Of a stretch of DNA of 64,000 nt, positions 19,502 through 31,381 are shown one piece after another (within the stretch, counting starts at the first letter, position 1; each line of letters starts with the position of its first letter). A program made the translations under genes and the position numbers. Source of the stretch: Polychytrium aggregatum (taxonomy: Eukaryota > Chytridiomycota > Chytridiomycetes > Polychytriales); the NCBI RefSeq assembly GCF_025602895.1, contig NW_026516218.1:620001-684000 (forward strand). The letters are read 5' to 3'. Below the pieces are notes generated by a model. It was not told the DNA's origin, made no database searches, and worked only from the letters and a program-made list of their open reading frames with translations.

Positions 19502-20895
19502 CTACAGGCGCACTGGGGTGCCGTTGTTGAGGGCGCTCGTCCAGATGGCATCAATCACCTGGTGGACCTTGAGGGTCTCGTCGCTGAACGTCTTGGCGCT
19601 CTTTCGGCCGGCAACGCAGTCGGCAAAGTCCTGGATCATGCACTGCTCCTGGATCACATCGCCGACAAAGGCCTTGCGCTCCTCGGCCTTGCCGATCCCA
19701 GCGGAGACGTAGTACGTCGCCGTCGTTGCCGGCTGGAACTCCTCGGGGGACGGGAAAAAGTTGACCGTGCCGTCGAACGGCAGCACAAAGTCGTCCATCC
19801 ACAGGCTCTTGTCGAGACCGGTGATGTCGATGCGCTGGATATCTGTGGCCAGGAACGAGACCTCGAAGGTGGATGTGCGGCCATCCGTCCACTTCATGAT
19901 GCCCACGAAGATGCGGGCCGCGCCGGTCTCGGGGTGGCGCTCGACAATGTGTCCAACGACCTGGAACCAGAGGCAGAATGTCAGTGGACTGCAGGCAACG
20001 CCGGCTCCGCTGCTCCAGGCTGAGGCACATGCGCTCAAAGGCAGAGTCCTCAAGGGCAAGAGACGGCGTGTGGCTTCGAGATCAAGTAGAGCACCAGACT
20101 CCCATATGGCCGCCCGAGCTACACTCACCTCGACGGGCAGCTCGTAGCCAAAGACAAAGAGCGAGTAGCGGATGTTGTACCATCCGAGATCGCCCAGGAC
20201 GCCCGTGGCCTCGAGGTTGGTGTTGAGTCGAATCTCAGACTTGGGGTCCATGGTGTGGCCAGGGTACGAGAAGCGGCTGACGACAGAGCGGATGGTGCCG
20301 AGCTCGCCCGACTCGATCGTCTTTTTGATCTCGGCAGTGCGCGGATGGTGCACCCAGAAGGTACCGTCCATGAAGACGACGCCGTTGGCCTCGCAGGCAG
20401 CAATGATCTCGCGCACCTCATCGGTGTCGCGGCCCACTGGCTTCTCGACCAGGATGTGCTTCTTGGCCTGAAGGGAAGGCAGTGGGACGGGAGGCATATG
20501 GCACGAGGTCAGAGACAAGTGGCAGCACGATCGGATACTACTCCTCCGCTATTGGAGCCCAGAGTCAGAGACACTCGATTCGCAAAACCGGATCATCGCT
20601 TGCACCGCCAGAATCCCACACAGACCTGGGCGGCCTTGATGCACCATTCTTTGTGCAGCAAGCTGGGCAGCGGGATGTAGATCGCATCAATATCCGTGCG
20701 GGAAATCAGCTCGTCATAGGAGGTGCAGACGTTGGGGATATCGTGCTTGGCGGCAAACGCCTGGGCCTTCTCGAGCGATCGGCTGGCGACAGCGACGACC
20801 CGGTGGCCAGCGCGGTGGATGCCGTATCGGACGACCTTGTGGGCGATGCCTCCGGGGCCGATGACACCCCAGCGAAGAGCAGACTCGGCAGACAT
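19502..20895 (-). CDS. Gfo/Idh/MocA-family NAD(P)-dependent oxidoreductase
   Basis: Exons 20895-20626, 20467-20129 and 19960-19502 give 355 aa. The N terminus has the Rossmann motif GVIGPGGIA, then VVAVASRSLEKAQAFA. The family Lys sits in the EKP motif (ILVEKPVG), followed by ACEANGVVFMDGTFWVHHPR, close to plant At4g09670-type and dihydrodiol-dehydrogenase-like members. The C-terminal sheet domain includes SRFSYPG and LGDLGWYNIRY. Such enzymes oxidise or reduce sugars, inositols or dihydrodiols with NAD(P); the substrate is not determinable. No targeting signal, so presumably cytosolic. It diverges from the PhyH-type gene across a 1.3-kb spacer. Confidence 0.88.
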
Positions 20896-22236
20896 GGCGT
20901 GCGGTGGTGGTGGTGGTGGTGGCGGCTGCGGTGGGCGGTATCGAGTCGAGCCGGCGGATGCTGCGGGGACGATGATGCTGTCGGCGTCAAAAGTCCCAAG
21001 CGCCCCTGGATATGGGCTGCACCAGACCCGAGCCACGGGGCGGGCGGGTGGGCAGCACCCAGCCGCGGCAACAGCCCGGACCAATGGGCGGCCGGTGGCG
21101 GCAGCAGCAGCTGCGCGCGTGGGGTCGGGCGTGGCCCACACCCCTTGCTGGCTCCTGTGCCACAAGGTCGTCCGCGTCGCACACCCGTCAGCTGATCGCG
21201 GGCCCACATCAACACAGCTCCGGCTGGACCACTTGCGCTGCGGCCCGCGGTGCGACCAAGGCCGGTGCCTGGCGGTTGCGGGCCCACTGCGGTGATGGCT
21301 GCACATCGTGGGGGGGGGGCGAGCAGAGCAGCCCATGGCCATGGCCTGCGATCGTGATGCGCAATGACGGTGGGCTGCTGGAGATGGGCCGGCGCTGCTG
21401 GCGATCGGCTGGCGCGGAGGCAGCAGAGGCAAGCAGGACGGGCGTTGGTGGGCTGGGATATCCCCTGGCCCGATCGCGCTTGACTCATGCAGCGCGGCTG
21501 GGCCGCGAATACCGGCTCGCATGGGCGAGGCTGGTCAAATGCAGCCGACGTTGGCGCTGGAGCCACCCAGCCCGACACAGCGACGGACGCTCGCGGCGGG
21601 AACTGTCTCTTCCCTGTGTGTCTGGCTCTCTTGCTGCCCGATCGATCGATCCCGCGTGTATTCAGCCATTCCCTCGGCCAACCAGCACCAAGCACTGGCA
21701 ACATCATCTGGGTTCTCCCGGATGGTTTGCCTTGGGCAGAAACCCTGGTGCTGGCGTGTTCCGCCAGCAGGGAGACCCCGTGCACGGCCGGCTCGTGCAT
21801 CGGTGCGACCGTGGCAGTGCAGAGTCGTCACCTGACAGTGGGCGAGACGCGTCGACCGCCACAGCATCAACACGAACAACAGCGTCAACAGTATCAACAC
21901 GAACAACAGCGCTGCAGCACGCTCTGTGCCCGTCACTCGCCCCCTGTGGCGCGCGGCGTCCCCAAACATTGCTGTTCGCCGCCCCGGTCCGTTGTCGCTC
22001 TCGTCACGCCGCCAGCCAACTCTCCCGTCCATGGTCTTGCAAGCCGCGCGAGGCCAGCTGCTGCCCCCCCTCGCTCTTTGTCGTCGTGGAACAAATTTGA
22101 TCTGGCTCGTCGCCGTCGCTCAAGGCCACGTCATCCGCATCGCTGCTCCCAGCCCCTGGCGCTATAAAACGAGGTGGCTGCCTCCGTCCTCGCTGCACCG
22201 CCATCGCAGGCTCCTCAACACACGCACCCCTCCGCC
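20896..22236. other. Divergent GC-rich spacer between oxidoreductase and PhyH-type genes
   Basis: No gene supported; several long frames exist on both strands but are Arg/Pro/Ala-rich shadows of GC bias. AACA-CGAACAACAG repeats occur at about 21868-21915. A TATA box for the right-hand gene is listed separately. Confidence 0.5.
22163..22168 (+). promoter_or_regulatory. TATA box of the PhyH-type dioxygenase gene
   Basis: TATAAA lies 74 bp upstream of the ATG at 22237. It argues against the in-frame upstream ATG at 22174, which is only a few bases downstream of the box. Confidence 0.65.
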
Positions 22237-23384
22237 ATGACTTCCACCCACGAACAACTCGAGACCAAGGGCTACGTTGTCATCGACAACCTCATCCCCG
22301 AGGACCTCTTCAACTCCCTCGTCGAGGCTGCCGATCGTGTCATCGCCAAGGGCCGCAACTCTGAGTGGCGCGAGAGGTACGTCCTGCATCCGCTGACGCA
22401 GCCCAACGATCCGTCATCCCCGAGCGGGATCACCATGCGCTCCTGCCTTCGAACAACCAACTTGCCTTCGGTCTTGTAACAGTTTCCGTGCTCACACCCG
22501 CTCCACAGACGCACCGTCGGCAAGCAGTTCCCCCCCTGGCCCAAGGACGAGGCCATCCACGATATCTGGGGCGTGCAGCACGTCATGCACCCCGATCTCG
22601 GCGAGCCCGTCTTTGCCCAGTACTACGCCTCCGAGCCCATGCTAAAGGCCATCAGCGAACTCCTTGAGGTCTCTCCCGACCAGCTGCAGCTTGGTATGTT
22701 TCGCATCTGCAACTGGCTGCTGGTACTGTCGCCATCCGTGCTGCGTTTCGCATCTTCATATTTCCATGCTGATCCCCATCTCGCCTCGCTCGCTCGCTCG
22801 CTCGCCTCCCAACAGAGCTCTTCAACCTGCTGATCAACCCCGTCGACAGCGAGTTTGCCCTCACTTGGCACCGCGACTGCATCGAGGTCAACGTTTCCGA
22901 GGAAGTCGAGCAGGAGCGCCTCAAGATCCCCCACTATGGCACCCAGTGGAACACTGCCCTCTATGACGACTCGTGCTTCATCTTTGTCCCCGGCTCGCAT
23001 AACCGCCTCCGCACCCCCGAGGAGCGCCGTGTCAACATCGAGGAGCCCTACGGCCACATGCCCGGCGAGGTTGTCCTCCACCTCAAGCCCGGCCAGACCG
23101 TCTTCTACAACAACAACCTCCTGCATCGTGCTCACTACCCCAAAGGCGTCAAGCGCGCTACTCTTCACGGCTGCATGGGCATCACCACCGGTGGCCCCAC
23201 CCGCGCCCAGAACATCTTCCAGCACGGCCTCGACTGGATCAAGTCCGATCGCTTCCGCGAAACCCTCCCTGCCACTGCCCTCCCTCTGCACGACAACCTG
23301 CTCCGTCTTGCCGAGGCCCGCAAGGACGTCAAGCTCGAGTACGACCACCCCAACGACGGCTTCGTGGTCACCAAGGAGGCCTAA
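22237..23384 (+). CDS. Phytanoyl-CoA dioxygenase (PhyH)-family Fe(II)/2-oxoglutarate oxygenase
   Basis: Exons 22237-22376, 22509-22693 and 22816-23384 encode 297 aa. The start MTSTHEQLETKGYVVIDNL is typical of the family. The iron ligands are seen as WHRD (His and Asp) and a distal His in NNLLHRAHYPKG; the Arg in GVKRATLHG would hold 2-oxoglutarate. Between them lie VPGSHNRLRTPEE and HLKPGQTVFYNN. The ending TKEA is not a PTS1 peroxisome signal and no PTS2 is visible. It need not act on phytanoyl-CoA, because the family hydroxylates varied substrates. Confidence 0.88.
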
Positions 23385-23906
23385 ACGCAATGCACATCCC
23401 CCTGTCGTCAACACCGACCCCTCCATACCAGTCACTCCTTGCAGATCGTCCTCTGGACTCGACCACCTCGTCTCCGTGCAAAGCTTTGTCTCATCTGATA
23501 TCTTCAGCCTCGGCTGAGAACACCAGAGACCCGACAGATTCCTGCACGTGTATATGTTTCTGTTCACCATTTTCAAAATACAAATGCAAAACCAGGGGAC
23601 ACCCCAATCTCCCCAGATGCCGCAGGAGCTGTACCAATAGTGCCGGGGTCCAGCCGATCGTGGCATTGGACGAACATGTGTTTTCAGCCAGGATCACAAT
23701 CGGCAACTGAGGCTTAACAAGCAACCAGTTGTTCAGGAGGGGGGAGAGTGAGCGGTATTGGGGTGGTAATTGTGATATGACAGCATCGACAGGAAGGCCG
23801 GCCAGGTCGAACAGAACAGAGCCAATATCATCGAGGTGGACGGATAAAAGCCAGTGCAGCTGCGATCGACAGAAGCGGCGGCTTGCCCCCTCTAGTTTGG
23901 TCTCGT
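23385..23906. other. Convergent spacer between PhyH-type (+) and ENGase (-) genes
   Basis: About 520 bp, presumably two 3' UTRs. Small frames without recognisable domains; nothing else seen. Confidence 0.5.
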
Positions 23907-26900
23907 TCACAGTTGTATCTTCTTGGCGACACGCTCAACAATCTGTCCAATCGGGTTGTAGCCCACAACTTCAACGTCCATCGGCTGGGCGAACGTCTCG
24001 GCTGCAGACTTGGCCGCATACCAGAACCGCGTACAAAATGACGTGCCCGTCCACTGTCCGTTCACATACACCTCCCATCGATCGACGGCTGCGTCGGTGC
24101 TCGGAAGGTTCTTGGGTTCCCACACGATCGTGACGGCTTCTCGGACGGCGCCACCATCGCCATCCTTGGCAGGTTCGGCCTTGATGACGCGGATGCTTGT
24201 CGAGCTCGACTGCTCAGCCGGAGCATCTGAAGCAGCGTATTCACTGGTTCTCCAGACCCGCACCTCGCCAACGTGGACGGCGACATGGCCGTTGCCAGCT
24301 GGCGCAGCGCAAGTAGCCGGGCTGGCGAGCGCAATGCCACTGTTCTCGCCAAGGCCAAAGAAGCTGCCGTCCAGAGATTCGCCGTCGTGGCCGCCAGCAA
24401 CAACAAATCCGATGCCAGAGACCGATATTTCTTCGTCGTCTGTCGAGGCCAGCTCCTTTCCCAGGTCAAAGCCAACCGTCGTCCAGCCGTACTCGTCCGT
24501 ACAAGTGGCATCACTACCCGAGGCGTGCCCGGATCCGCTGTCGGCCGCATTGCTGCCAAAAACAGTCCAGGCAATGGGATCATCGTTCACGTGGAGGGTT
24601 ACTCGGATCCCGACGCTGATGGGGGTTGCCGACTGCAGCTGTGACTGCGTTCTGTCGATTCGGAAGCGCCCTTCGACTCGGGTGTCTTCGGTCACGCAGA
24701 CTCTGGCCTTGAAGGTTTCGGCCACAAACCCAACCGGGCCCGTGGCGTTGCTCTCGGCAAGCTGATGGACACCGGCATCCGTGAGTCGAATCGCCAAGCT
24801 CGAGCCGCCGTTGTAGGCCACACCGGTCTCCACTCCAAGGCCCTTGATGAGCATCACATAGGGCAAGACGCTGCTGGTGGAGTGTTCAAAGGTTTTGGCA
24901 TCGGCATCGAGCTGGAGAAGCTGGATGTGGTCGATTGTTCTATATGTTGGCGGAATCGACTGGCGGGAGAGGTGGAACCACGAGCGCTGGTGGATGGGCT
25001 GCAAGAGAGCAAGTTGCCAGAGTCAATGACCGGATGCGAGACGACCTTGGAGTAGCAAAAACCCCACACTAGGATCTAATTGCCAAAGAAACCACTCGCG
25101 TCTTGTTACCTTGCCACGAATGTGGTAGGCGTTGCCGTGGCCCTGGTCAAAGTCGGTGTAGAACATTGTCTGGGTGCCGGCAGGTCGCTCGGGAACATAG
25201 GAGCGAATGCATCCCAGATCTGGGGGGCGATTCGTCACCGACACGGCAGCCACCGTCGATCGCAGCAATGGTAGGTGTCGGTGGTGCATATGGAATGGTG
25301 CGTATGGATGGTGTGTCAGTAACACCGATGGATCGGTACATGCAAAAGAGCGTCCGCGTGAATGGCGCTCAAGCCGTAGGTCCCAAGGCAGCGCACATCC
25401 AGCGTCGACCAAGGCTCGCCTCCGGGCGGCCGAACCGAGCATTTCGCAGACGCCATCCTCTAGTTACCGCTTGGGTCCTCACGACCAGAAGAGGGCTTTT
25501 CGCCAGGTGCCGTTGGCGGGAATGGAACGGGGCAGTGGGGGTCGACCCAAAATCGTCGGTCGCTCAGCTCGAGATGCTTGCTGCCAAAGAACTCGTACGT
25601 CCAGCCCGGAGCAAACAGGGCCGTTGACGTTTTGGCCTTGGAAATGACGCGCAGAGCCTGGACAGAGTCCAACAGGCCGAAGGAGTCCAGAGGGGCAAAA
25701 CAGCGAGAGGAGGGATGTCAGTCTTATCGAAGGGCACTCGAGCGTATAAAGACACGGAGAGACAGCACGAGGCCAAACGCATCAAAGGCCACGCCGAACA
25801 ACATTCGAGACGTAAAGCTGACCTTGTGGCTGTTGTGGCCGCCGCCTCCGAAGGTGTTGCGTCCCCAGACGTCGATCCCCGTAAAGACATCGCGCTTGCG
25901 GTTGCCGGCTGCCGCAGCACTAAGGCTTGGGAAGTTGCTCCGCCAGGTGTAGTTGATGAAGATGCCGTCGGTGACATCGAAAAAGATCTGGTTGGCCGGG
26001 CTCAGGCGGTCCTGCCAGCGAATCTCGCCCGTTAGGACCAGCGAGTCGTACCTGAGCCAGGCCGGTGGGAGAAAGTGAGGTGGAGGACATGGACATGTAG
26101 TCCGGCTTATGCTCGTGGATGAGCCATCATCGCCCGAGGTGCCAACGCAGCACACTAGGCGATCCTAGAAATCACACAGTCAATCACACAGTCAATCACA
26201 CAATCACACAATCGCACACCACAGCCCAAGTCCACGAGGGGCTCTCTCGAGCCAACCCTACCAAATCAGCAGCGATCCAGGAATGGTCTCGTGGAGTCGC
26301 ATCTTCAGGTACGACAGAAAGTGGGCCAGGGCATACGCCCGTCTGGGATGGCCCAGAGGAGCCTCGATGTTGATGAACCAGCCATCAAACTTGTAGAACT
26401 GGGCGATCTCGACTGAGGACATGCATTTTAGTTATTTTTTATCGATCAGGGCAAGCATGCAGACGACGCCTCCGCCAGCCCGATCAACCGTCTGTCAGTA
26501 TATCCCGAACGGCTCAGCAGCACGACGTTGCCTCCTCCCCCCCCCCGCCGCATAAGTCGCCTTACCAAGTTTGTCGGCAAAGAACGGAGAAAACGCTTCT
26601 TCGTCAGTGATGCCTTCGATGTAATCCGGGCCATAGATGAGCTTGAGGTTCTCAGAGACTCCGGGCTCCCACTCTGTAATCAGCGTTGCCTGTGTTCCGT
26701 TCCGTCGGTGGAGACGACACGGCATAGGTGAGGGTAAGCGGCTGAATGGGAGGATGCGTATATCAATACCACGCACGCTCTGCTCACCAGCATCTTGACG
26801 CCGTTCCGATGGGCGGCATTGGTCCAGTTGACAGGCGGGACGGCGCCACGGGCATGGCTAAAATCTGTTTGGCAAGGGTCGGCTGATGAGCCCCGTTCTT

Positions 26901-27537
26901 CAGCAAGGTCCTAGTCCCTGCGCTGGATCACGAAGCAGGCATCGCATGCATGGTGCTGCTCGGTGTGGTTGGCCTACACAGCCGAGGATTCCGCCACTTG
27001 TTGTCGCCGGCCGTTTCATCGTCTCTATCGGCCGGCCCGCTCGCTCTCTCGGCCGTTCCTGTCTGCTCGTTCCAGGAATGCATGAGACATTGGAGACAGC
27101 GGACGGCTTACAGATGAAGATGTCTACAAACTGCCAGTACTGGAATGAGTAGAGATTGTCATGGTTCTGGAGACCCTGGATATACTTGTCCTCGCGGTAG
27201 CCTGCAGAAGGGTGATCGGTAGGGAGGTGGCTGTTGGGTGAGCCTGACGCCATGTCCGGCCAAGCTGCAGACGGACAGGATATGGGAGACTCGTGGTGCA
27301 GTCGGCGACGCTACGCCGCACCAGGCTGGGCCAGACCAGCATCTTACCGCCGGCCATGTCGTGGCAAAAGATTATCTGCCCGGGCGACTCGTGGTCTCCC
27401 TGGCCAGAGGCACTGGCTCGTGGGCGCCATGCGATGCCGGCGACGTTGTGCAGGTCCTTGTCTGTAGGATGCCAGTTCGCAATATCGTCCATCGAGGCCA
27501 GGGGCGCCGAGCACGGGCAGCTGTCTGTGGACGTCAT
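23907..27537 (-). CDS. GH85 endo-beta-N-acetylglucosaminidase (cytosolic ENGase)
   Basis: ENGase cuts between the two core GlcNAc residues of N-glycans, acting in fungi and animals mainly on free or misfolded-glycoprotein glycans. Exons: 27537-27348, 27201-27112, 26864-26788, 26689-26566, 26412-26262, 26051-25823, 25657-25483, 25219-25110, 24998-23907 (745 aa). Seen in order: CHDMAGGYREDKY, YWQFVDIFIC-YFSHARG, NGVKML-ATLITEWEPG, the catalytic GWFINIEAPLG (Asn and Glu separated by one residue), SLLIWYDSLVLTGEIRWQD, FFDVTDGIFINYTW, ALFAPGWTYEFFG and YTDFDQGHGNAYHI. The last exon encodes about 360 residues of beta-rich C-terminal domains. No signal peptide, as expected for the cytosolic form. 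The exon 7/8 junction is the least certain. Confidence 0.9.
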
Positions 27538-27834
27538 CGTTGGTGGCTGGATGGCTGGATGGCTTGAGGGGCGAGATGCAGCAGCGAACAGGAGAGGGAA
27601 GCCAGCCGCGGATGGATTGGCTTTCGCTTTGGCCAGGGCGGCGCCCCCTGGGCCACGCCACCGCAGGGCTTGGGAAGGGCTCTCGTCTCTCGCCTCACAC
27701 TGCTGGCCTTGTCTGGCGGTGTCTCGAATATATTAGCGGAGGGCCAAAAAGAGACGGGAGCGCAGGGATCACGCAGGCATGAGCTGTGCAGGCACGATTA
27801 TTCTCTGGTCTGCTCGAGACCCGGTCGCTCAAGC

Positions 27835-30800
27835 TCAACCACGAGCGGGCTTGTTGGAGATCTTTCGGACACGTCTGCGACGCTTCTTGCCAAAGCTGTC
27901 GATGAGGGGGGCATGAACGGGAGAGTAAGGGCCAATTCAGATCCGCTAAAGCGTGATCCGTGCGCTCTCCCTGCATGTCGCCATGTGCTCCCAGTGACCC
28001 ATACCTTCCGGCAGCCGACATGGTTCGGCCAATGTTGTCGGGCTTCTTGACTTGATAGATACTGATCGCCGCAACCACAGACAACGAGAGACAACCAGAG
28101 ACAACCAGAGTCAGCGACAGACGGCTCCCGAGTGGGCAGTACGTCCCGCACACAGTCCGAATCGAGCCGGCTTGCAAGGAGCCCGGTCGAGGCAGTGATG
28201 GTGCTCGCCAGCTCGGTTGGACAGCGGCTGCTTACCGGACAATCAGATTCTCGGAGCTGTAGGCTTCGTCCACGACGTTCAGCTTGATGGGCTTGCGCGG
28301 GACCGGCTGGTTGCGGACGCGATCGTAGGGCTGCTGGCCGCCGTAGAGCTCGTGGAATCGATAGTACGACAGCTTGTACATCAGGCTGTTCTTCATGGTG
28401 GGGGTGGCGCTATCGTCGACACGGTACTCGCCGCGCTCGGTGAAGAAGTTGCGCTCGGTGATGTCGTTGGGGTAGACGCCCTCGCCGATGCGGATCATCC
28501 ACAGGAACTTGTTGATGTCGTCGCCAGAGTAGCCCAGCAGACCGCCAAAGATCACCAGCACGTAGTCCACGTCGTGCTTCAGCATGACGTCGTAGGCGAC
28601 ATCCTCGCTCGTCGACATGGCCTTGCCGACCGTGGCAATGTGGGTATTGTTCCAGGTGTTGTTGTCGACCAGGACGGTGCGGTTGGCCATGCCGGTGATC
28701 TGGTAGCCGTAGTCCCACCAGGACATGATCTTGGCATCGGCGGGGGTGTTCTCGCGAAGCCAGTAATAGGCCTCACGGAAATCATCGATGATAAGCTGCG
28801 AGCCATCGGCACGGCGCGAGGCCAGCACGATCGACGGAGACGAGTAGGCACTCTGGGTAACCCAGGTGCAGTGCCAGACAAAGAGGATCAAAAGACCAGT
28901 GATGGCCAGGACAACGGGCAGGTTGCTCGAAAAGGCCAGATAGGATGTGGCGGAACGCTTTTCCTTTTCTTTCTTGTCCTTGGCGTCCTTGGTGTCCTTC
29001 TTGTCCTGGGTGTCCTTCTTCTCGGCGGGGGTGGCGGCAGCGGCAGCCGGCTCATCGCCGTTCAATCGCAAGTGGCCTTCAAGCAGGGTCGACACGGCGA
29101 TGGCAGCAGCAATGCAGACGACGGGAGTGAGCGTGAGCATCAGACGAACCATGACACCGGCAAAGTACGAGGCCGTCAGAGCGTAAATGATCACAAAGAC
29201 GTGCTCCTCGCGCAGCTCCTTGAAGCAGAAGAAGATGCCGGCAGGGAAGAGAACAATCAGAATGTGGAGATCAAAGAAGAAGGAGGTCCAGGCGGTGGGC
29301 TGATGCTCCGAGACGGAGGCGATGATGGGGATGTGGATCTTGGCGTAGCCCGTGTCCCAGAGAGAGTAGAAGCGGCCGGTCCAAGGGGCAACGAAGCCGC
29401 TGAGGGTCAGGGCAACCAGGGCGGCGACTCCAACGACGAAGCAGATGCCGACAAAGATGTACAGGAGCCGCTTGAACTGTGCAGACGAGACCTGGCTACG
29501 GAGCAACTCCACAAAGGCAACGAGCTGCAAGAGACCAAAGATGCCTTTGTGTGCAGTCGGGCAAGATCAGAAGCGGAGGGCAAGATCAGAGGTGGAGGGC
29601 AAGATCAGAGGCGGAGGGCAGGATCAGAGGCGGAGGGCAGCATTGAGTCAGCGTCATGATCTGTGATCCAGCAACAGCCAGCACGAAGCGACGCGGCGAT
29701 CTAACGCTAGCTCCAGCGGCAGCGGCAGAAACTCTTACCCAAAGCAGCCATATGCTCGGAGGTGCGAGTGGGCTGGAAGCCGACAAAGGGAATCTGCATC
29801 GACGAGAGCGTGCCGATCACATAGAAGGTCGAGTAGGCCACATACAGGCGGGTGGAGAAACGACCCATCAAGATCAGAGCAAAGGCGTGGAGAGGGATCA
29901 GGTTGATGATGAAGACGTAGCCACCCCAGGCGGACACCATGTAAAAGTAGAACAGGGCCGTCAGAGTGCCGTAGAGCGCCGAGCCGGTCTTCAAGGCCTT
30001 GATCCACAGGAAGAAGGTGAACATGAGCAGGAAGATGGCAATGCCTTCGTTGTCGTAGCTGCCGGCAACAGAGCGCGAGATGTAGCCGGGGGCGATGCCG
30101 ATAAAGAGCGCGGCAAGGAGGCCGGCCGAGGTGTCCTTGATCTCGGAGGTGAGGCAGTAGGTGGCAAAGGCGGTGAAGGCCGAGAAGAGGGGAGCCAGGA
30201 ACACACAAACGTTGCGGATATCGATCGGGAAGTTGAAGAAGTTGAGGATGCCGTGGATCAGGCCCGAGGTGACCATGATGCCGGGGTACACTGTACCGCC
30301 GACAACACGTCCCAGAGGATACCAGGAGAGCTGATCAAACCTGGGGCGAGCCAAATTGGCAGCCACATTGGCAGCAGAAACGATGTGGGCTGTCAGATGC
30401 CGTTGGAGGGGCCAACCAGCACGATCGCTGCCACGGCGATGAGCAGACATGCGGCGCCTACCAGTTCAGAAAGTCGTAGAATCCATTCTCGACGAGCTGC
30501 TGAGTGGTGCGGTAGTTGAACCAGGGATCGAACTCGTGGATGACACTCTCTGGTTCACGGAGCGCGGACAACAGCCCAATGAATGATCTGGGGGGTCAGC
30601 CGCGGCGATCGTCGTTGGTGGTGGACAAGCGCTGCCGCCTTTCTCTCCGCGGAACGGATGTCGTAGCATCTGTGAATAATGATCGAGACTCACCAAATCG
30701 AATGATCGAGAAGAGACGGGTCGAGAAGGCCATGATGCCAATCAGGGCCAGAATGACCACGCGGAGCCATGCTGACTCTGGAGGAGGTGAGAGCACGATT

Positions 30801-31016
30801 GAGCCGTTGGTTAGGCGACATCCATGAGCACAGTGCAATCAACCGCCGCGTAGTGGGTCTCGGTTGTACCCAGCAGTAACTTATCAACGCGATGTGCGAT
30901 CGGATGGGCGAGGCCGGATGGCTACACGCCCCGAGCGAGTATCTGCTGGGGTGGGGGCTGGTTGGCATCGCCGTAACAGCTCTGGACGTACCCGAGGAAG
31001 TCGACAAACCAAGCAT
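27835..31016 (-). CDS. STT3: Oligosaccharyltransferase catalytic subunit STT3
   Basis: STT3 transfers the lipid-linked oligosaccharide to Asn in the ER lumen. Exons: 31016-30992, 30777-30694, 30549-30462, 30340-29739, 29544-28236, 28061-28005, 27895-27835 (741 aa). The first luminal loop shows [10 protein letters not shown] with its acidic residue. The DxE-type motif is GSYDNEG, and the sequon-binding WWDYG is in [11 protein letters not shown]. About a dozen hydrophobic segments span residues 10-470. A Lys/Asp-rich insertion ([19 protein letters not shown]) lies in a loop after residue ~400. The C terminus is basic ([11 protein letters not shown]). The first exon is only 25 nt and was inferred from an ATG followed by a GTACGT donor in the right phase, so the extreme N terminus is tentative. 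It lies directly upstream of ENGase on the same strand and diverges from tafazzin. Confidence 0.93.
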
Positions 31017-31302
31017 GGTGGGAAGACGTCACAGGCCGCGGAGCTGGGCAAAGTGCAGCGACGGGGCGTGGGGGGGGGCGACGGGACGGGTTTGCTGGAG
31101 TCGACCGGCAGGATGAGGGCCGTGCTGACGAGGGAAGAAGGGCGGGGGCTGGTCAGGCCAGCAGCGAGATGGCGAAAGATCCTGGAGATTCTGCGAGCAG
31201 CGGACAGAAGGCGCTGGCTCGAATGCGGCGCGGCTGGAACCGGTTTTTCTGCACAAACACAACCCAAAGGGCAGCCGATCGAGTTTGTCTCCAACCGACA
31301 CC

Positions 31303-31381
31303 GACCTGCCTGCCTGCCTGCCTGCCCGCCTGCCTGCCTGCCCGCCTGCCTGCCTGTTTGCCTGTTTGCTTGCCTGCCGCA
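31303..31381. repeat. TGCC tetranucleotide microsatellite in the STT3/tafazzin divergent spacer
   Basis: About 19 units of TGCC with CGCC and TGTT variants end immediately before the tafazzin ATG. The array occupies the predicted 5' leader of tafazzin and lies within the 365-bp spacer shared with STT3. Confidence 0.85.

Noticed and set aside
28217-29659. 480-aa plus-strand ORF opposite STT3
   Set aside because: Antisense mirror of the STT3 exon; STT3 motifs on the minus strand are unambiguous.
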